Shown here one piece after another: positions 1 to 16,192 of a DNA stretch of 30,862 nt. The position numbers and the translations under genes are program-made. Position 1 is the first letter of the stretch. Each line of letters starts with the position of its first letter. Source of the DNA: Paulinella micropora (lineage: Eukaryota > Cercozoa > Imbricatea > Euglyphida); NCBI GenBank assembly GCA_009731375.1, contig BJOX01000317.1, forward strand, positions 287,338-318,199. Direction: 5' to 3'. The notes under the pieces were generated by a model. That model made no database searches and was not told the origin of the DNA. It worked only from the letters and a program-made list of their open reading frames with translations.

Positions 1-41
<41 letters not shown>

Positions 42-47
42 ATTGTT

Positions 48-89
<42 letters not shown>

Positions 90-162
90 ATTGCTATTGT
101 TGTTGTTGTTGTTGTTGTTGTTGATGATGTTGTTGTTGTTATTGTTATTGTTCTTTATATTG

Positions 163-230
<68 letters not shown>

Positions 231-279
231 GTTGTTGTTGTTGTTGTTGTTTTTGTTGTTGTTGTTGTTGTTAATATTC

Positions 280-373
<94 letters not shown>

Positions 374-505
374 AACAACAACAACAGCAACAACAACAGC
401 AACAGCAACCACAACCACAACCAAAACCACAACCACAACCATGACAACATCAATAACAAGATCATCATCATCATCAACAACAACAACAACAAACAACAAC
501 AACAA
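1..505. repeat. (TTG)n/(TTA)n, (TC)n and (CAA)n microsatellite block
   Basis: TTG triplets fill about 1-168, TTA/ATT about 169-229 and TTG again to 272. A (TC)n run follows at about 283-321, then CAA triplets to about 505, with short AAC, CAG and ATC interruptions. The strand switch from TTG to CAA lets the two halves pair. The open frames across it (poly-Leu, poly-Gln) are repeat translations, not genes. Confidence 0.95.
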
Positions 506-540
506 GCCGCATCAGATTTGATGCAGTTGTCTTGCTTGCC

Positions 541-550
541 TCTGTGTGTA

Positions 551-583
<33 letters not shown>

Positions 584-603
584 ATGTGTGTGTGTGTGTG
601 TGT

Positions 604-636
<33 letters not shown>

Positions 637-729
637 CGTCTGTGTGTGTGCGTCTGTGTGCGTGTGTGTGTGTGTGTGTGCGTGTGTGTGTGTGTGTATG
701 TTATATATATATACATATATATATATACG

Positions 730-788
<59 letters not shown>
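541..788. repeat. (TG)n followed by (TA)n dinucleotide block
   Basis: TG-rich sequence with TATG and CG interruptions occupies about 541-700. Near-pure TA alternation follows to 788. The TA run directly precedes the short unique island at 790-852. Confidence 0.95.
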
Positions 789-789
<1 letters not shown>

Positions 790-791
<2 letters not shown>

Positions 792-852
792 CGATGGGTA
801 AAGCTTTGAACCAGTACGTATGCATGGTGGAGGCGGACAGTCACAAATTGAA
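790..852 (+). other. Unique island, possible 5' part of an exon, cut by a gap
   Basis: A short non-repetitive stretch follows TATATATAG. From the AG at 788-789 it reads without a stop as A-M-G-K-A-L-N-Q-Y-V-C-M-V-E-A-D-S-H-K-L until the N run begins. The AG after an AT-rich tract could be a splice acceptor. With only 63 nt visible, a chance open frame is also likely. Confidence 0.2.
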
Positions 853-1097
853 NNNNNNNNNNNNNNNNNNNNNNNNNNNNNNNNNNNNNNNNNNNNNNNN
901 NNNNNNNNNNNNNNNNNNNNNNNNNNNNNNNNNNNNNNNNNNNNNNNNNNNNNNNNNNNNNNNNNNNNNNNNNNNNNNNNNNNNNNNNNNNNNNNNNNNN
1001 NNNNNNNNNNNNNNNNNNNNNNNNNNNNNNNNNNNNNNNNNNNNNNNNNNNNNNNNNNNNNNNNNNNNNNNNNNNNNNNNNNNNNNNNNNNNNNNNN
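853..1097. other. Assembly gap (N run)
   Basis: 245 undetermined bases. The right edge resumes inside a (GA)n run, so the gap probably reflects unresolved simple repeat. Confidence 0.99.
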
Positions 1098-1135
<38 letters not shown>

Positions 1136-1184
1136 ACACACACACACAAAGCCTCACTCAGCAGCCTTGGCCAAGAAGGAAGGA

Positions 1185-1242
<58 letters not shown>

Positions 1243-1307
1243 TAGATTAGATTGGATTGGATTGGATTGGATTGGATTGGATTGGATTGGATTGGATTGG
1301 ATTAGAT

Positions 1308-1390
<83 letters not shown>
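1098..1390. repeat. (GA)n, (CA)n and (GATA)n with nested ATTGG pentamer array
   Basis: GA at 1098-1131 and CA at 1132-1147 lead into a short unique spacer (1148-1186). GATA repeats follow, with an embedded block of about a dozen ATTGG pentamers at about 1246-1305. ATTAG transition units bound the pentamers on both sides, and GATA then resumes to 1390. Confidence 0.9.
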
Positions 1391-1408
1391 GTGGTATAGG
1401 CTCGAAGC

Positions 1409-1444
1409 TTCTACTACACACTATACTAAAGACAACCTTAGCAA
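1409..1444 (+). repeat. Left copy of a duplicated spacer flanking the GA/GATA array
   Basis: The spacer contains TTCTACTACACACT followed by TACTAAA and ACAACCTTAGC. It recurs at 2486-2519 with a few substitutions. The two copies bracket the TATC/GA/GATA composite array in direct orientation. Confidence 0.7.
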
Positions 1445-1485
1445 ATCTTTTCTTGTTTTGTGTTGCTTTTATAGCTTTATATAGG

Positions 1486-1486
1486 A

Positions 1487-1568
<82 letters not shown>

Positions 1569-1589
1569 CCTATCTACCTACCTACCTAC

Positions 1590-1664
<75 letters not shown>
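1486..1664 (+). repeat. (TATC)n tract
   Basis: TATC tetranucleotides with TACC variants near 1567-1590. The tract starts just after the short spacer TTTATAGCTTTATATAGGA, which recurs in the next array. Confidence 0.95.
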
Positions 1665-2475
<811 letters not shown>

Positions 2476-2485
2476 GCTCTCTAAG

Positions 2486-2519
2486 TTCTACTACACACTG
2501 TACTAAACACAACCTTAGC
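2486..2519 (+). repeat. Right copy of the duplicated flanking spacer
   Basis: It matches 1409-1444 (TTCTACTACACACT, TACTAAA, ACAACCTTAGC). Unique AT-rich sequence without a recognisable gene follows to about 2745. That stretch includes GGAGTGGGTTTCTCAATATG, a diverged relative of the GGAGTGGATTTTCTTAGC spacer. Confidence 0.65.
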
Positions 2520-2748
2520 CATCTTTCTTGTTGGGTTTGTGACAGTCCGAAAAAACTTTCGCACAAAATTTATCGATTCAGCGGCAACCTGTGAAAGAAT
2601 TCTCGGAAATTCATCCATATCTTGGACAGTATTTCATCTATATCAACGCGGATGATATTTCTTTATAGCTTGTATGGGAGTGGGTTTCTCAATATGGGGA
2701 GAGCGCTCTCCGCTGCGGAAAAATCTTCTGGCCGGGTCTGCGACCTTT

Positions 2749-3033
2749 GCCATTTTCCCCCTCACCTATTGCCCTTTTTCGCCTGGCCTGTTTCCTTTGT
2801 TGCCTCGTCTCTTGCCTTTTTTGTCGCATCTGTTGCCTTTTTCCCTCATCCGTTGCCTTTTTTGTCTCATCTGTTGCCTTTCTTGTCCCATCTGTTGCCT
2901 TTTTCGCCTCGTCTATTGTCTTTCTTGTCGCATCTTTTGCCCTTGCTTGCCTCATCTGTTGCCTTTTCCCCCTCATCTGTTGCCTTCGTTGCCACGCCTG
3001 TTGCCTTTCTTGTCGCATCTGTTGCCTTTTTTG

Positions 3034-3040
<7 letters not shown>
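2749..3040 (+). repeat. 21-bp minisatellite, about 14 units
   Basis: The unit resembles GCCTTTTTTGTCGCATCTGT(T). GCC-equivalent starts fall at 2749, 2771, 2792, 2814, 2835, 2855, 2876, 2897, 2918, 2939, 2961, 2982, 3003 and 3024, a period of 21 with occasional 20 or 22. Because 21 is divisible by three, repetitive open frames appear in several registers. None looks like a real protein. Confidence 0.85.
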
Positions 3041-4533
<1,493 letters not shown>

Positions 4534-4621
4534 NNNNNNNNNNNNNNNNNNNNNNNNNNNNNNNNNNNNNNNNNNNNNNNNNNNNNNNNNNNNNNNNNNN
4601 NNNNNNNNNNNNNNNNNNNNN
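4534..4621. other. Assembly gap (N run)
   Basis: 88 undetermined bases between a TATC tract and the middle of a family X unit. The junction (5' end of X3) is therefore not visible. Confidence 0.99.
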
Positions 4622-4976
4622 ACTGGGTCCTCTGTAATGGAGGTGGGAGCTCGTTCTGCAAGGGGCGCTTATGGAACGAGCCCTGGCCCCGCCTGGTACT
4701 GGGGAGGTTTGGTATCGCCTGTATCAGTTTCTTCCGTGCAAACATCACGGCTTAGCTGGGCATCGGGTTAATACTTTACCCACAGACTTCCTTGGTTGAC
4801 GAAATCAGAAGCTCCTTTTTTCTGACATTAGTCGATATCTCATCAGTTGATCTCACCACTTACTCCACGGAGCGAACCAAGGCCACTTGAGGTGTCACTG
4901 ACCCTCCCTTGGGCTTGGTTTTTATGAAATGGGTGCCATCTGTCGACAGACAGAGAATTAGGGGATGGTGTGGGTG
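4622..4976 (+). repeat. Family X repeat, 5'-incomplete copy (X3)
   Basis: It starts inside the unit at ACTGGGTCCTCTGTAATGG. It runs through the GATATCTCATCAGTTGATC read-through and the TCTGTCGACAGA palindrome, and is followed in tandem by X4. Confidence 0.8.
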
Positions 4977-5366
4977 TGCTGGGCTCGTGCTGGGGTGCCT
5001 TGTGTGTGCCTAGCCATACGCCCATAAGTCACATGCCGAAATAGCGACGGGAAGCACAATCCTGTTCCCTCAGGGTGCCCTTTCTCGCTTGTTGAGCCCG
5101 GAATAAAACCCACAGTGCTCNNNNNNNNNNNNNNNNNNNNNNNNNNNNNNNNNNNNNNNNNNNNNNNNNNNNNNNNNNNNNNNNNNNNNNNNNNNNNNNN
5201 NNNNNNNNNNNNNNNNNNNNNNNNNNNNNNNNNNNNNNNNNNNNNNTATCAGTCCCTTCCGTGCAAACATCACGGCTTAGCTGGGCATCGGGTTAATACT
5301 TTACCCACAGACTTCCTTGCTAGACGAAATCAGAAGCTCCTTTTTTCTGACACTAGTCGATATCTC

Positions 5367-5369
<3 letters not shown>
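4977..5369 (+). repeat. Family X repeat, 3'-terminal copy (X4) with internal gap
   Basis: It begins TGCTGGGCTCGTGC and loses its centre to N (5121-5246). It ends GTCGATATCTCATC directly before (TATC)n, repeating the X1-X2 arrangement of a read-through copy followed by a tailed copy. Confidence 0.8.
5121..5246. other. Assembly gap (N run)
   Basis: 126 undetermined bases inside family X copy X4. Confidence 0.99.
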
Positions 5370-6252
<883 letters not shown>

Positions 6253-6530
6253 ACAATGTCATCATTGTAGCTTGCGCAAGCTTACGGTGCTTAAAACACT
6301 TCGACTAACGGCTTCCTTTTCTTTCTCTATTTCCTTATCCTCCTCAAGACCCCACTCTCTATTCCTAGATTGCCTTTTCTTCAACGACCTACCTCCTCTT
6401 CTTTTTTTCCAGAACACAGTCTACCATTGATTCCCATCCCGGACACATGCACAGTACACAAATCGCTGTTTTGATGTGAAACTGCGTTCCTTTGCAAGGA
6501 CCACATTCCTTTTGCGATATCTCATCTATC
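6253..6530 (+). repeat. Family Y element, 5'-truncated copy with (TATC)n tail
   Basis: The copy spans from CAATGTCATCATTGTAGC to GATATCTCATC and matches 30409-30670 at high identity, with small indels in the pyrimidine-rich middle. Its 5' edge starts abruptly at a TATC tract, while its 3' edge is at the same nucleotide as the other copy and passes into a TATC/CATC tract. This is the pattern expected of a 5'-truncated retroposed 3' end. Confidence 0.7.
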
Positions 6531-6940
<410 letters not shown>

Positions 6941-6980
6941 TACACAGGTCGATTGGAAAAGTAAGGGCAGGGACACTACC

Positions 6981-6983
<3 letters not shown>
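6941..6983 (+). repeat. Spacer family Z, copy 2
   Basis: TACACAGGTCGATTGGAAAA then GGGCAGGGACACTACCATC. It is closer to copy 3 than to copy 1. Confidence 0.85.
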
Positions 6984-7783
<800 letters not shown>

Positions 7784-8697
7784 NNNNNNNNNNNNNNNNN
7801 NNNNNNNNNNNNNNNNNNNNNNNNNNNNNNNNNNNNNNNNNNNNNNNNNNNNNNNNNNNNNNNNNNNNNNNNNNNNNNNNNNNNNNNNNNNNNNNNNNNN
7901 NNNNNNNNNNNNNNNNNNNNNNNNNNNNNNNNNNNNNNNNNNNNNNNNNNNNNNNNNNNNNNNNNNNNNNNNNNNNNNNNNNNNNNNNNNNNNNNNNNNN
8001 NNNNNNNNNNNNNNNNNNNNNNNNNNNNNNNNNNNNNNNNNNNNNNNNNNNNNNNNNNNNNNNNNNNNNNNNNNNNNNNNNNNNNNNNNNNNNNNNNNNN
8101 NNNNNNNNNNNNNNNNNNNNNNNNNNNNNNNNNNNNNNNNNNNNNNNNNNNNNNNNNNNNNNNNNNNNNNNNNNNNNNNNNNNNNNNNNNNNNNNNNNNN
8201 NNNNNNNNNNNNNNNNNNNNNNNNNNNNNNNNNNNNNNNNNNNNNNNNNNNNNNNNNNNNNNNNNNNNNNNNNNNNNNNNNNNNNNNNNNNNNNNNNNNN
8301 NNNNNNNNNNNNNNNNNNNNNNNNNNNNNNNNNNNNNNNNNNNNNNNNNNNNNNNNNNNNNNNNNNNNNNNNNNNNNNNNNNNNNNNNNNNNNNNNNNNN
8401 NNNNNNNNNNNNNNNNNNNNNNNNNNNNNNNNNNNNNNNNNNNNNNNNNNNNNNNNNNNNNNNNNNNNNNNNNNNNNNNNNNNNNNNNNNNNNNNNNNNN
8501 NNNNNNNNNNNNNNNNNNNNNNNNNNNNNNNNNNNNNNNNNNNNNNNNNNNNNNNNNNNNNNNNNNNNNNNNNNNNNNNNNNNNNNNNNNNNNNNNNNNN
8601 NNNNNNNNNNNNNNNNNNNNNNNNNNNNNNNNNNNNNNNNNNNNNNNNNNNNNNNNNNNNNNNNNNNNNNNNNNNNNNNNNNNNNNNNNNNNNNNNN
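7784..8697. other. Assembly gap (N run)
   Basis: 914 undetermined bases between a retroelement-like fragment and a TATC/TGTC tract. Confidence 0.99.
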
Positions 8698-8698
8698 A

Positions 8699-8781
<83 letters not shown>

Positions 8782-8800
8782 GTCTGTCTGTCTGTACCTG

Positions 8801-8863
<63 letters not shown>

Positions 8864-8892
8864 GTCTGTCTATCTGTCTGTCTATCTGTCTG

Positions 8893-8939
<47 letters not shown>

Positions 8940-8970
8940 GTCTGTACCTATCTATCTATCTGTCCATCGG

Positions 8971-9057
<87 letters not shown>

Positions 9058-9070
9058 GTCTATCTGTCTA

Positions 9071-9159
<89 letters not shown>
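8698..9159 (+). repeat. (TATC)/(TGTC) tract
   Basis: Alternating TGTC and TATC blocks with two TGTACCT interruptions (about 8793 and 8943). Confidence 0.97.
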
Positions 9160-9160
<1 letters not shown>

Positions 9161-9400
9161 AACCGCGATCGCATGTGCAGGTGTGTCTACGTGTGTATGT
9201 ATGCATGTATGTATGTATGTATGTATGTATGTATGTCTATCTATCTTTCTGTCTTTCTATCAACTGCGATCGCATGTGCAGGTTTGTCTACGTGTGTATG
9301 TATGTATGTATGTATGTATGTATGTATGTATGTATGTCTATCTATCTATCTGTCTATCTATCTATCTATCAACCGCGATCGCATGTGCAGGTGTGTCTAC
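9160..9400 (+). repeat. Three-unit spacer array containing GCGATCGC, flanked by TATC and TATG
   Basis: Spacers at 9160, 9261 and 9370 read CAAC(C/T)GCGATCGCATG, then TGCAGGT and TCTACGTGTGTATG. Each has TATC-type sequence before it and TATG after it, so the array alternates two tetranucleotides around one spacer with a period of about 101-109 bp. Confidence 0.85.
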
Positions 9401-9461
9401 GTGTGTATGTATGCATGTATGTATGTATGTATGTATGTATGTATGTATGTATGTATGTATG

Positions 9462-9493
<32 letters not shown>

Positions 9494-10187
9494 TTTATGT
9501 GTGTATGTATATATGTATGCATGCATGTATGTATGTATGTATGTATGTATGTACGTATGTGTGTATGTATGTGTGTGTGTATGTATATATGTATGCATGC
9601 ATGCATGCATGCATGCATGCATGTACGGATGTATGTATGTATGTATGTATGTATGTGTGTATGTATATATGGAAATATGTATGCATGCATGCATGCATGT
9701 ATGTATGTATGTATATATGTATGTATGTACATATATGTATGCATGCATGCATGCATGTATGTATGTATGTCTGTATGTATGTATCTATGTATCTATGTAT
9801 CTATGTATGTATGTATGTATGTATGTATGTATGTATGTATGTATGTATGTATGTATGTATGTATGTATGTATTTGTATCTGTTTGTATTTTTTGCATGAC
9901 GTTTTGTATTCGTATGCATGTATGTATGTATGTACGTATGTATGTATGTATGTATGTATGTATGTATGTATGTATGTATGTACATGCATGCATGCATGCA
10001 TGCATCTATGTATGTATGTATGTACGTATGTTTGTCATTATGTATGTATGTATGTATGTATGTACGTGTATCTGTTTGTAATTTTTTGCATGACGTTTTG
10101 TATTCGTATACATGTATGTATGTATGTATGTATGTATGTATCTATGTATGTATGTACGTCTATCTGCTTTTACTTTTTGCATGGGGT

Positions 10188-10189
<2 letters not shown>
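9401..10189 (+). repeat. (TATG)n tract with TGCATGACG spacers
   Basis: TATG repeats with GCATGCATG patches. A spacer with CTGTTTGTA...TTTTTTGCATGACG and TTTTGTATTCGTA occurs at about 9876-9916 and about 10071-10110. A diverged third copy lies at about 10160-10189. Confidence 0.9.
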
Positions 10190-10262
<73 letters not shown>

Positions 10263-10516
10263 GTAGGTAGGTAGTGTATACGTATACATCTTCCGTGCGA
10301 GGTGGCCATACATACATACATACATACATACATACATACAAATGCTCCTGCTGCTGCTGATGATGGTCATGATGATGATGATAGTAATGGTGATGATGCT
10401 TTATGATGATGATGATGCTATCTCAAATACTTTGTGACATATAAACAGCCTATATAAATACATAGATGACAACAATATATATATATATATAATAGTGATG
10501 TACCCCCGTCTTAGCT

Positions 10517-10591
<75 letters not shown>

Positions 10592-10631
10592 CATAGATAG
10601 ATAGATAGATAGCTGGATGGATAGATGGATT
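10190..10631. repeat. (GATA)n, (CATA)n, (GAT)n and short unique spacers
   Basis: GATA at about 10190-10262 changes to GGTA, then a spacer with TATACGTATA. CATA runs at 10307-10340, CTG/GAT-rich sequence follows to about 10420, then low-complexity AT sequence, and GATA resumes at about 10517-10631. No gene is seen. Confidence 0.85.
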
Positions 10632-11008
10632 TTATCAGCCACCTCTACAAAATGTGGTCAGGTTACCGATAAAACTACCCTATGCGGCGCATGAAATTCC
10701 ACGTGTTTTGCGGGTGCGGGCTCGCCGGCCCGGCTCGCCCGCAAAACACGTCGAATTTGTGGCTAACCGCATTAAGTATACTATCACACGTAGACAAAGC
10801 CGGACAGACAGTAGGTGGTCATGTCCGTTAACGGCAATTAGGTCGGGTGAAAAATTTTCGGCCACCTCACCTTTCTTTCGGCCAACCGTAAATACGGGGA
10901 ATTTTGGGCTAAAACTTTTATTTGCGGACAACAAATGTACCGTAATTACCGGCTGGCCGAAATTTTTCACAACTTTGAAAAATAACAAATGTACCGTCAT
11001 GACGTGAT
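10632..11008. other. Unique, hairpin-rich island; possible non-autonomous transposable element
   Basis: About 375 bp of non-microsatellite sequence, bounded by GATA on the left and TACC/TATC on the right. It contains a long inverted repeat (10694-10758) and a second inverted repeat (10847-10864 with 10954-10970, one 1-nt indel). It also has a 14-nt direct repeat AACAAATGTACCGT (10930-10943 and 10984-10997) and the palindrome CGTCATGACG at 10995-11004. Open frames on both strands are short and show no family motif. The density of inverted repeats suggests a MITE-like or structured-RNA element, but no terminal inverted repeats or target duplication were recognised. Confidence 0.5.
10694..10758. 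repeat. Long hairpin (14-bp perfect plus 6-bp stem)
   Basis: ACGTGTTTTGCGGG (10701-10714) pairs perfectly with CCCGCAAAACACGT (10738-10751). After one C/C mismatch, AAATTC (10694-10699) pairs with GAATTT (10753-10758). The 23-nt GC-rich loop has a nested CGGGC/GCCCG pairing. Confidence 0.9.
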
Positions 11009-11572
<564 letters not shown>

Positions 11573-11648
<76 letters not shown>

Positions 11649-11661
11649 GGATAGATAGATG

Positions 11662-11700
<39 letters not shown>

Positions 11701-11704
11701 TTAT
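11573..11704. repeat. (GATA)n tract
   Basis: GATA repeats with GGAT variants near 11648-11665. It is the reverse-complement counterpart of the TATC tract at 11059-11256. Confidence 0.95.
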
Positions 11705-12129
11705 ATACGTACGTATGTATGTATATACGTACGTACGTATGTATGTGCGTATGTATGTATGCATGTACGTATGTATGTATGTATGTATGTATGTATGTAT
11801 GAATGTGTGTCCCTTAGATAATCTTGTGATAGCCAATGTATGTATGTACGTATGTATGTACGTATGTATGTATGTATGTATGTATGTATGTATGTATGTG
11901 TATGTATGTATGTATGTATGTATGTATGTATGTATGTATGTACGTATTTATGTATGTATGTATGAATGAATAACAGGAGGGAGTGTGTCCCTTGGATGAC
12001 CTTGTGATAGCCTATGTATGTATGCATGTATGTATGTATGTATGTATGTATGTATGTATGTATGTATATATGTATGAATGAATAACAGGGAGGGTGTGTG
12101 TCCCTTGGATGATCTTGTGATAGCCAATG

Positions 12130-12161
<32 letters not shown>

Positions 12162-13090
12162 TGAATGAATGGCAGGGAGGGGGTGTTCCCCTTAGATGAT
12201 ATTGTATGTATGTATGTATGTATGTATGTATGTATGTGTGTATGTATGTATGTATGTATGTCTGAATAACAGGGAGGGAGTTTTCCCCTTGGATGATGTT
12301 GTGATAGCCAATGTATGTATGTATGTATGTATGTATGTACGTACGTACGTACGTATGTATGTATGTATGTATGATAGAGAGGGTGTGTGTCCCTTGGATG
12401 ATCTTGTGATAGCCAATGTATGTATGTATGTATGTATGTATATACGTATGTATGTATGTATGTATGTATGTATGTATGTATGTATGTATGTATGCATGTA
12501 TGTATGTATGTATGTATGTATGAATGAATTACAGGGAGGGAGTGTGTCCCTTGGATGATATTGTGATAGCCAATGTATGTATGTATGTATGTATGTATGT
12601 ATGTATGTATGTATGACAGAGAGGGAGTGTGTCCCTTGGATGATCTTGTGATAGCCAATGTATGTATGTATGTATGTATGTATGTATGTATGCATGTATG
12701 TATGTATGTATGTATGTATGTACGAATGAATAACAGGGAGGGTGTGTGTCCGTTGGATGATCTTGTGATAGCCTATGTATGTATGTATGTATGTATGTAT
12801 GTATGTATGTATGTATGTGTGTATGTGTGTATGTATGTATGTATGAATGAATGTCAGGGAGGGGGTGTTCCCCTTAGATGATATTGTGATAGCCAATGTA
12901 TGTATGTATGTATGTATGTATGTATGTATGTATGTATGTATGTATGTATGTATGAACAGGGAGGGTGTGTGTCCCTTGAATGATCTTGTGATAGCCAATG
13001 TATGTATGTATGTATGTATGTATGTATGTATGTATGACAGAGAGGGAGTGTTACCGTTGGATGATCTTGTCATAGCCAATGATCGCACAA
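11705..13090 (+). repeat. Composite (TATG)n array with about 12 copies of a ~55-bp spacer
   Basis: Spacers of the form GAATGAATAACAGGGAGGG, then GTGTCCCTTGGATGATC and TTGTGATAGCCAATG, recur with (TATG)n between them. CCCTT-type cores fall near 11810, 11988, 12101, 12187 (truncated), 12285, 12390, 12547, 12632, 12749, 12869, 12972 and 13051. Spacing varies from about 80 to 180 bp with the TATG length. Recurrent open frames on both strands are by-products of the repeat. Confidence 0.9.
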
Positions 13091-13348
13091 AGGTCTCTAT
13101 ACATACATACATACATACATACATACATACATACATACATACATGTGATAGCCAATGATCGCACAAAGGTCTCTATACATACATGCATACATGCATACAT
13201 GCATAGATACATACATGCATATATACGTCAATATCAGCGCCATCATCATCATAAGCATCATGCTATATATATATGTATATATATATATACATATATATAT
13301 ATATCCATCTATGGGCCACGGAAAAGACTTATATATATATATATATAC
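13091..13348. repeat. (CATA)n and (TA)n tracts after a strand switch
   Basis: The TATG array ends in CCAATGATCGCACAAAGG followed by (CATA)n, the reverse complement of TATG. The same junction is repeated once at about 13150-13175. Then come GCATAC variants, an ATC-rich spacer (about 13222-13260) and two TA runs. Confidence 0.9.
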
Positions 13349-14385
<1,037 letters not shown>

Positions 14386-14491
14386 GTTGTCGTTGTTGCT
14401 GTGGTTGTGGTTGTTGTGGTTGTTGTGGTTGTGGTTTTTGTTGTTGCTGTTGTTGCTTTTGTTGTTGTGGTTGCTTTTGTTGTGGTGGTGG

Positions 14492-14523
<32 letters not shown>

Positions 14524-14527
14524 GCTT

Positions 14528-14565
<38 letters not shown>

Positions 14566-14609
14566 GCTGTTGTCGCTTTTGTTGTTGTTGTTGTTGTTGT
14601 TGTGGTTGC

Positions 14610-14645
<36 letters not shown>

Positions 14646-15010
14646 GGTTGTTGTGGTTGTGGTTGTTGCTGTGGTTGCTGTGGTTGTTGTTGGTTGTGGT
14701 TGCTGTTGTTGTTGTTGTTGTTGTTGTTGTTGTGGTTGTTGTGGTTGTGGTTGTGGTGGTTGCTGTTGTTGTTGTTGTTGCTGTTGTTGTTGTGGTTGCT
14801 GTGGTTGTTGTTGTTGTTGTTGTTGTTGTTGTTGCTGTTGTGGTTGTTGTGGTTGTTGTGGTTGTTGTGGTTGTTGTTGCTGTTGTTTCTGTTGTTGTTG
14901 TTGTCGTCGTCGTCGTTGTGGTCGTTGCTGTTGTTGTTTTCGCTGTACTTGTCGTTGCCTTTGGTTGTTGATGTCGTTGTCGTCGTCGTTGTTGTCGTTG
15001 TTTCTTTCAG
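14386..15010 (+). repeat. (TTG)n/(TCG)n tract
   Basis: TTG triplets with GCTGTTG and GTGGTTG variants that become TCG-rich after about 14900. It precedes the first exon-like cassette, ending in TTTCTTTCAG. Confidence 0.95.
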
Positions 15011-15081
15011 GCGTTCTTGTGGGAAGCGTGCAGCACATACAGACAAGGCTTCATCGCGTAGTACAGACAATACAGCGATTC
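15011..15081 (+). pseudogene. Exon-like cassette, copy a (in-frame stop)
   Basis: It follows TTTCTTTCAG and reads [16 protein letters not shown], then a TAG, in the frame that is open in copy c. After CAGTACAGA-equivalent sequence it diverges from copy c but resembles copy b. The in-frame stop and lack of a donor suggest a decayed duplicate. Confidence 0.4.
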
Positions 15082-15234
15082 TTTGTTGTTGTTGCCGTTG
15101 TTGTTGGTTGTTGTCGTCGTCGTTGTTGTTGTCGTTGTTGTCGTCGTCGTCGTCGTCGTCGTTGTTGTTGTTGTTGTTGTTGTTGTCGTCGTCGTCGTCG
15201 TAATTGTTGTTGTTGTTGTAGTTATGTTAAACAG
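15082..15234 (+). repeat. (TTG)n/(TCG)n tract between cassette copies a and b
   Basis: TTG and TCG triplets, ending in a short unique run GTTATGTTAAACAG before copy b. Confidence 0.95.
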
Positions 15235-15310
15235 GCTTTCTTGCGGGAAGCTTGCAGCACATACAGACAAGGCTTCATCGCACAGTACAGAAAATACAAC
15301 GAGTCTTGTT
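15235..15310 (+). pseudogene. Exon-like cassette, copy b
   Basis: It follows TTAAACAG and reads [19 protein letters not shown] without a stop. Several differences from copies a and c are synonymous (GCG/GCT). The second half differs from copy c and matches copy a (AATACA.CGA.TCTTGTTGT). No splice donor is recognised. Confidence 0.4.
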
Positions 15311-15510
15311 GTACGACAATAATGACGACGACGACAAGAACGACCGGAATGGCAACAATAATAATAACAACAACAACAACAACAACAACAACAACGACGA
15401 CGACGACGACGACGACATCAACAACAACAACAACAACGACGACGACGACGACATCAACAACCAACGACGACGACGACGACGACGACGACATCAACAACCA
15501 ACCGACAACG

Positions 15511-15568
<58 letters not shown>

Positions 15569-15569
15569 G

Positions 15570-15602
<33 letters not shown>

Positions 15603-15734
15603 GACAACGACGACGACATCAACAACCAACAACAACAACAACAACAACAACGACAACGACGACGACATCAACAACGACATCAACAACCAACCGACAACGA
15701 CAACAACAACAACAACAGCAACAACAGCAACAGC

Positions 15735-15771
<37 letters not shown>

Positions 15772-15946
15772 TCAAGAACAAGAACAAGAACAAGAGCAAG
15801 AACAAGAACAAGAACAACAACAACAACAACGACGACGACGACGACGACATCAACAACCAGCGACAACGACAACAAGAACAACAACAACAGCAACAACAAC
15901 AGCAACAACAACAAGAACAACAACCAACAACCATGTGTGTTTTCAG
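15311..15946 (+). repeat. (CAA)n/(CGA)n tract
   Basis: CAA triplets with CGACGA, CATCAAC and AAGAAC variants. It is the strand-switched counterpart of the TTG/TCG tract on the other side of copies a and b. It ends at CCATGTGTGTTTTCAG before copy c. Confidence 0.95.
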
Positions 15947-16033
15947 GCGTTCTTGCGGGAAGCGTGCGGGACATACAGACAAGGCTTCATCGCACAGTAC
16001 AGAGACGGAATAGAAAAAGAACTGCTGCCACAG
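15947..16033 (+). CDS. Candidate 87-nt coding exon (cassette copy c)
   Basis: The segment lies between a polypyrimidine-poor but acceptor-like GTTTTCAG and a good donor CAG|GTAGGT. It is 87 nt, exactly 29 codons, with no stop: [19 protein letters not shown] then [10 protein letters not shown]. The composition looks like ordinary protein, unlike the repeats around it. Partial copies a, b, d and e lie nearby. No protein family is recognised, and no neighbouring exon of the same gene was found in the window. It could be a real exon of a gene with microsatellite-filled introns, a dead tandem exon duplication, or a fragment carried along with a repeat. Confidence 0.4.

Positions 16034-16192
<159 letters not shown>

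Noticed and set aside
11705-13180. CRISPR-like array (regular repeats with spacers)
   Set aside because: The repeated parts are the spacers and the variable parts are TATG microsatellite of changing length. The context is eukaryotic and no cas genes exist.
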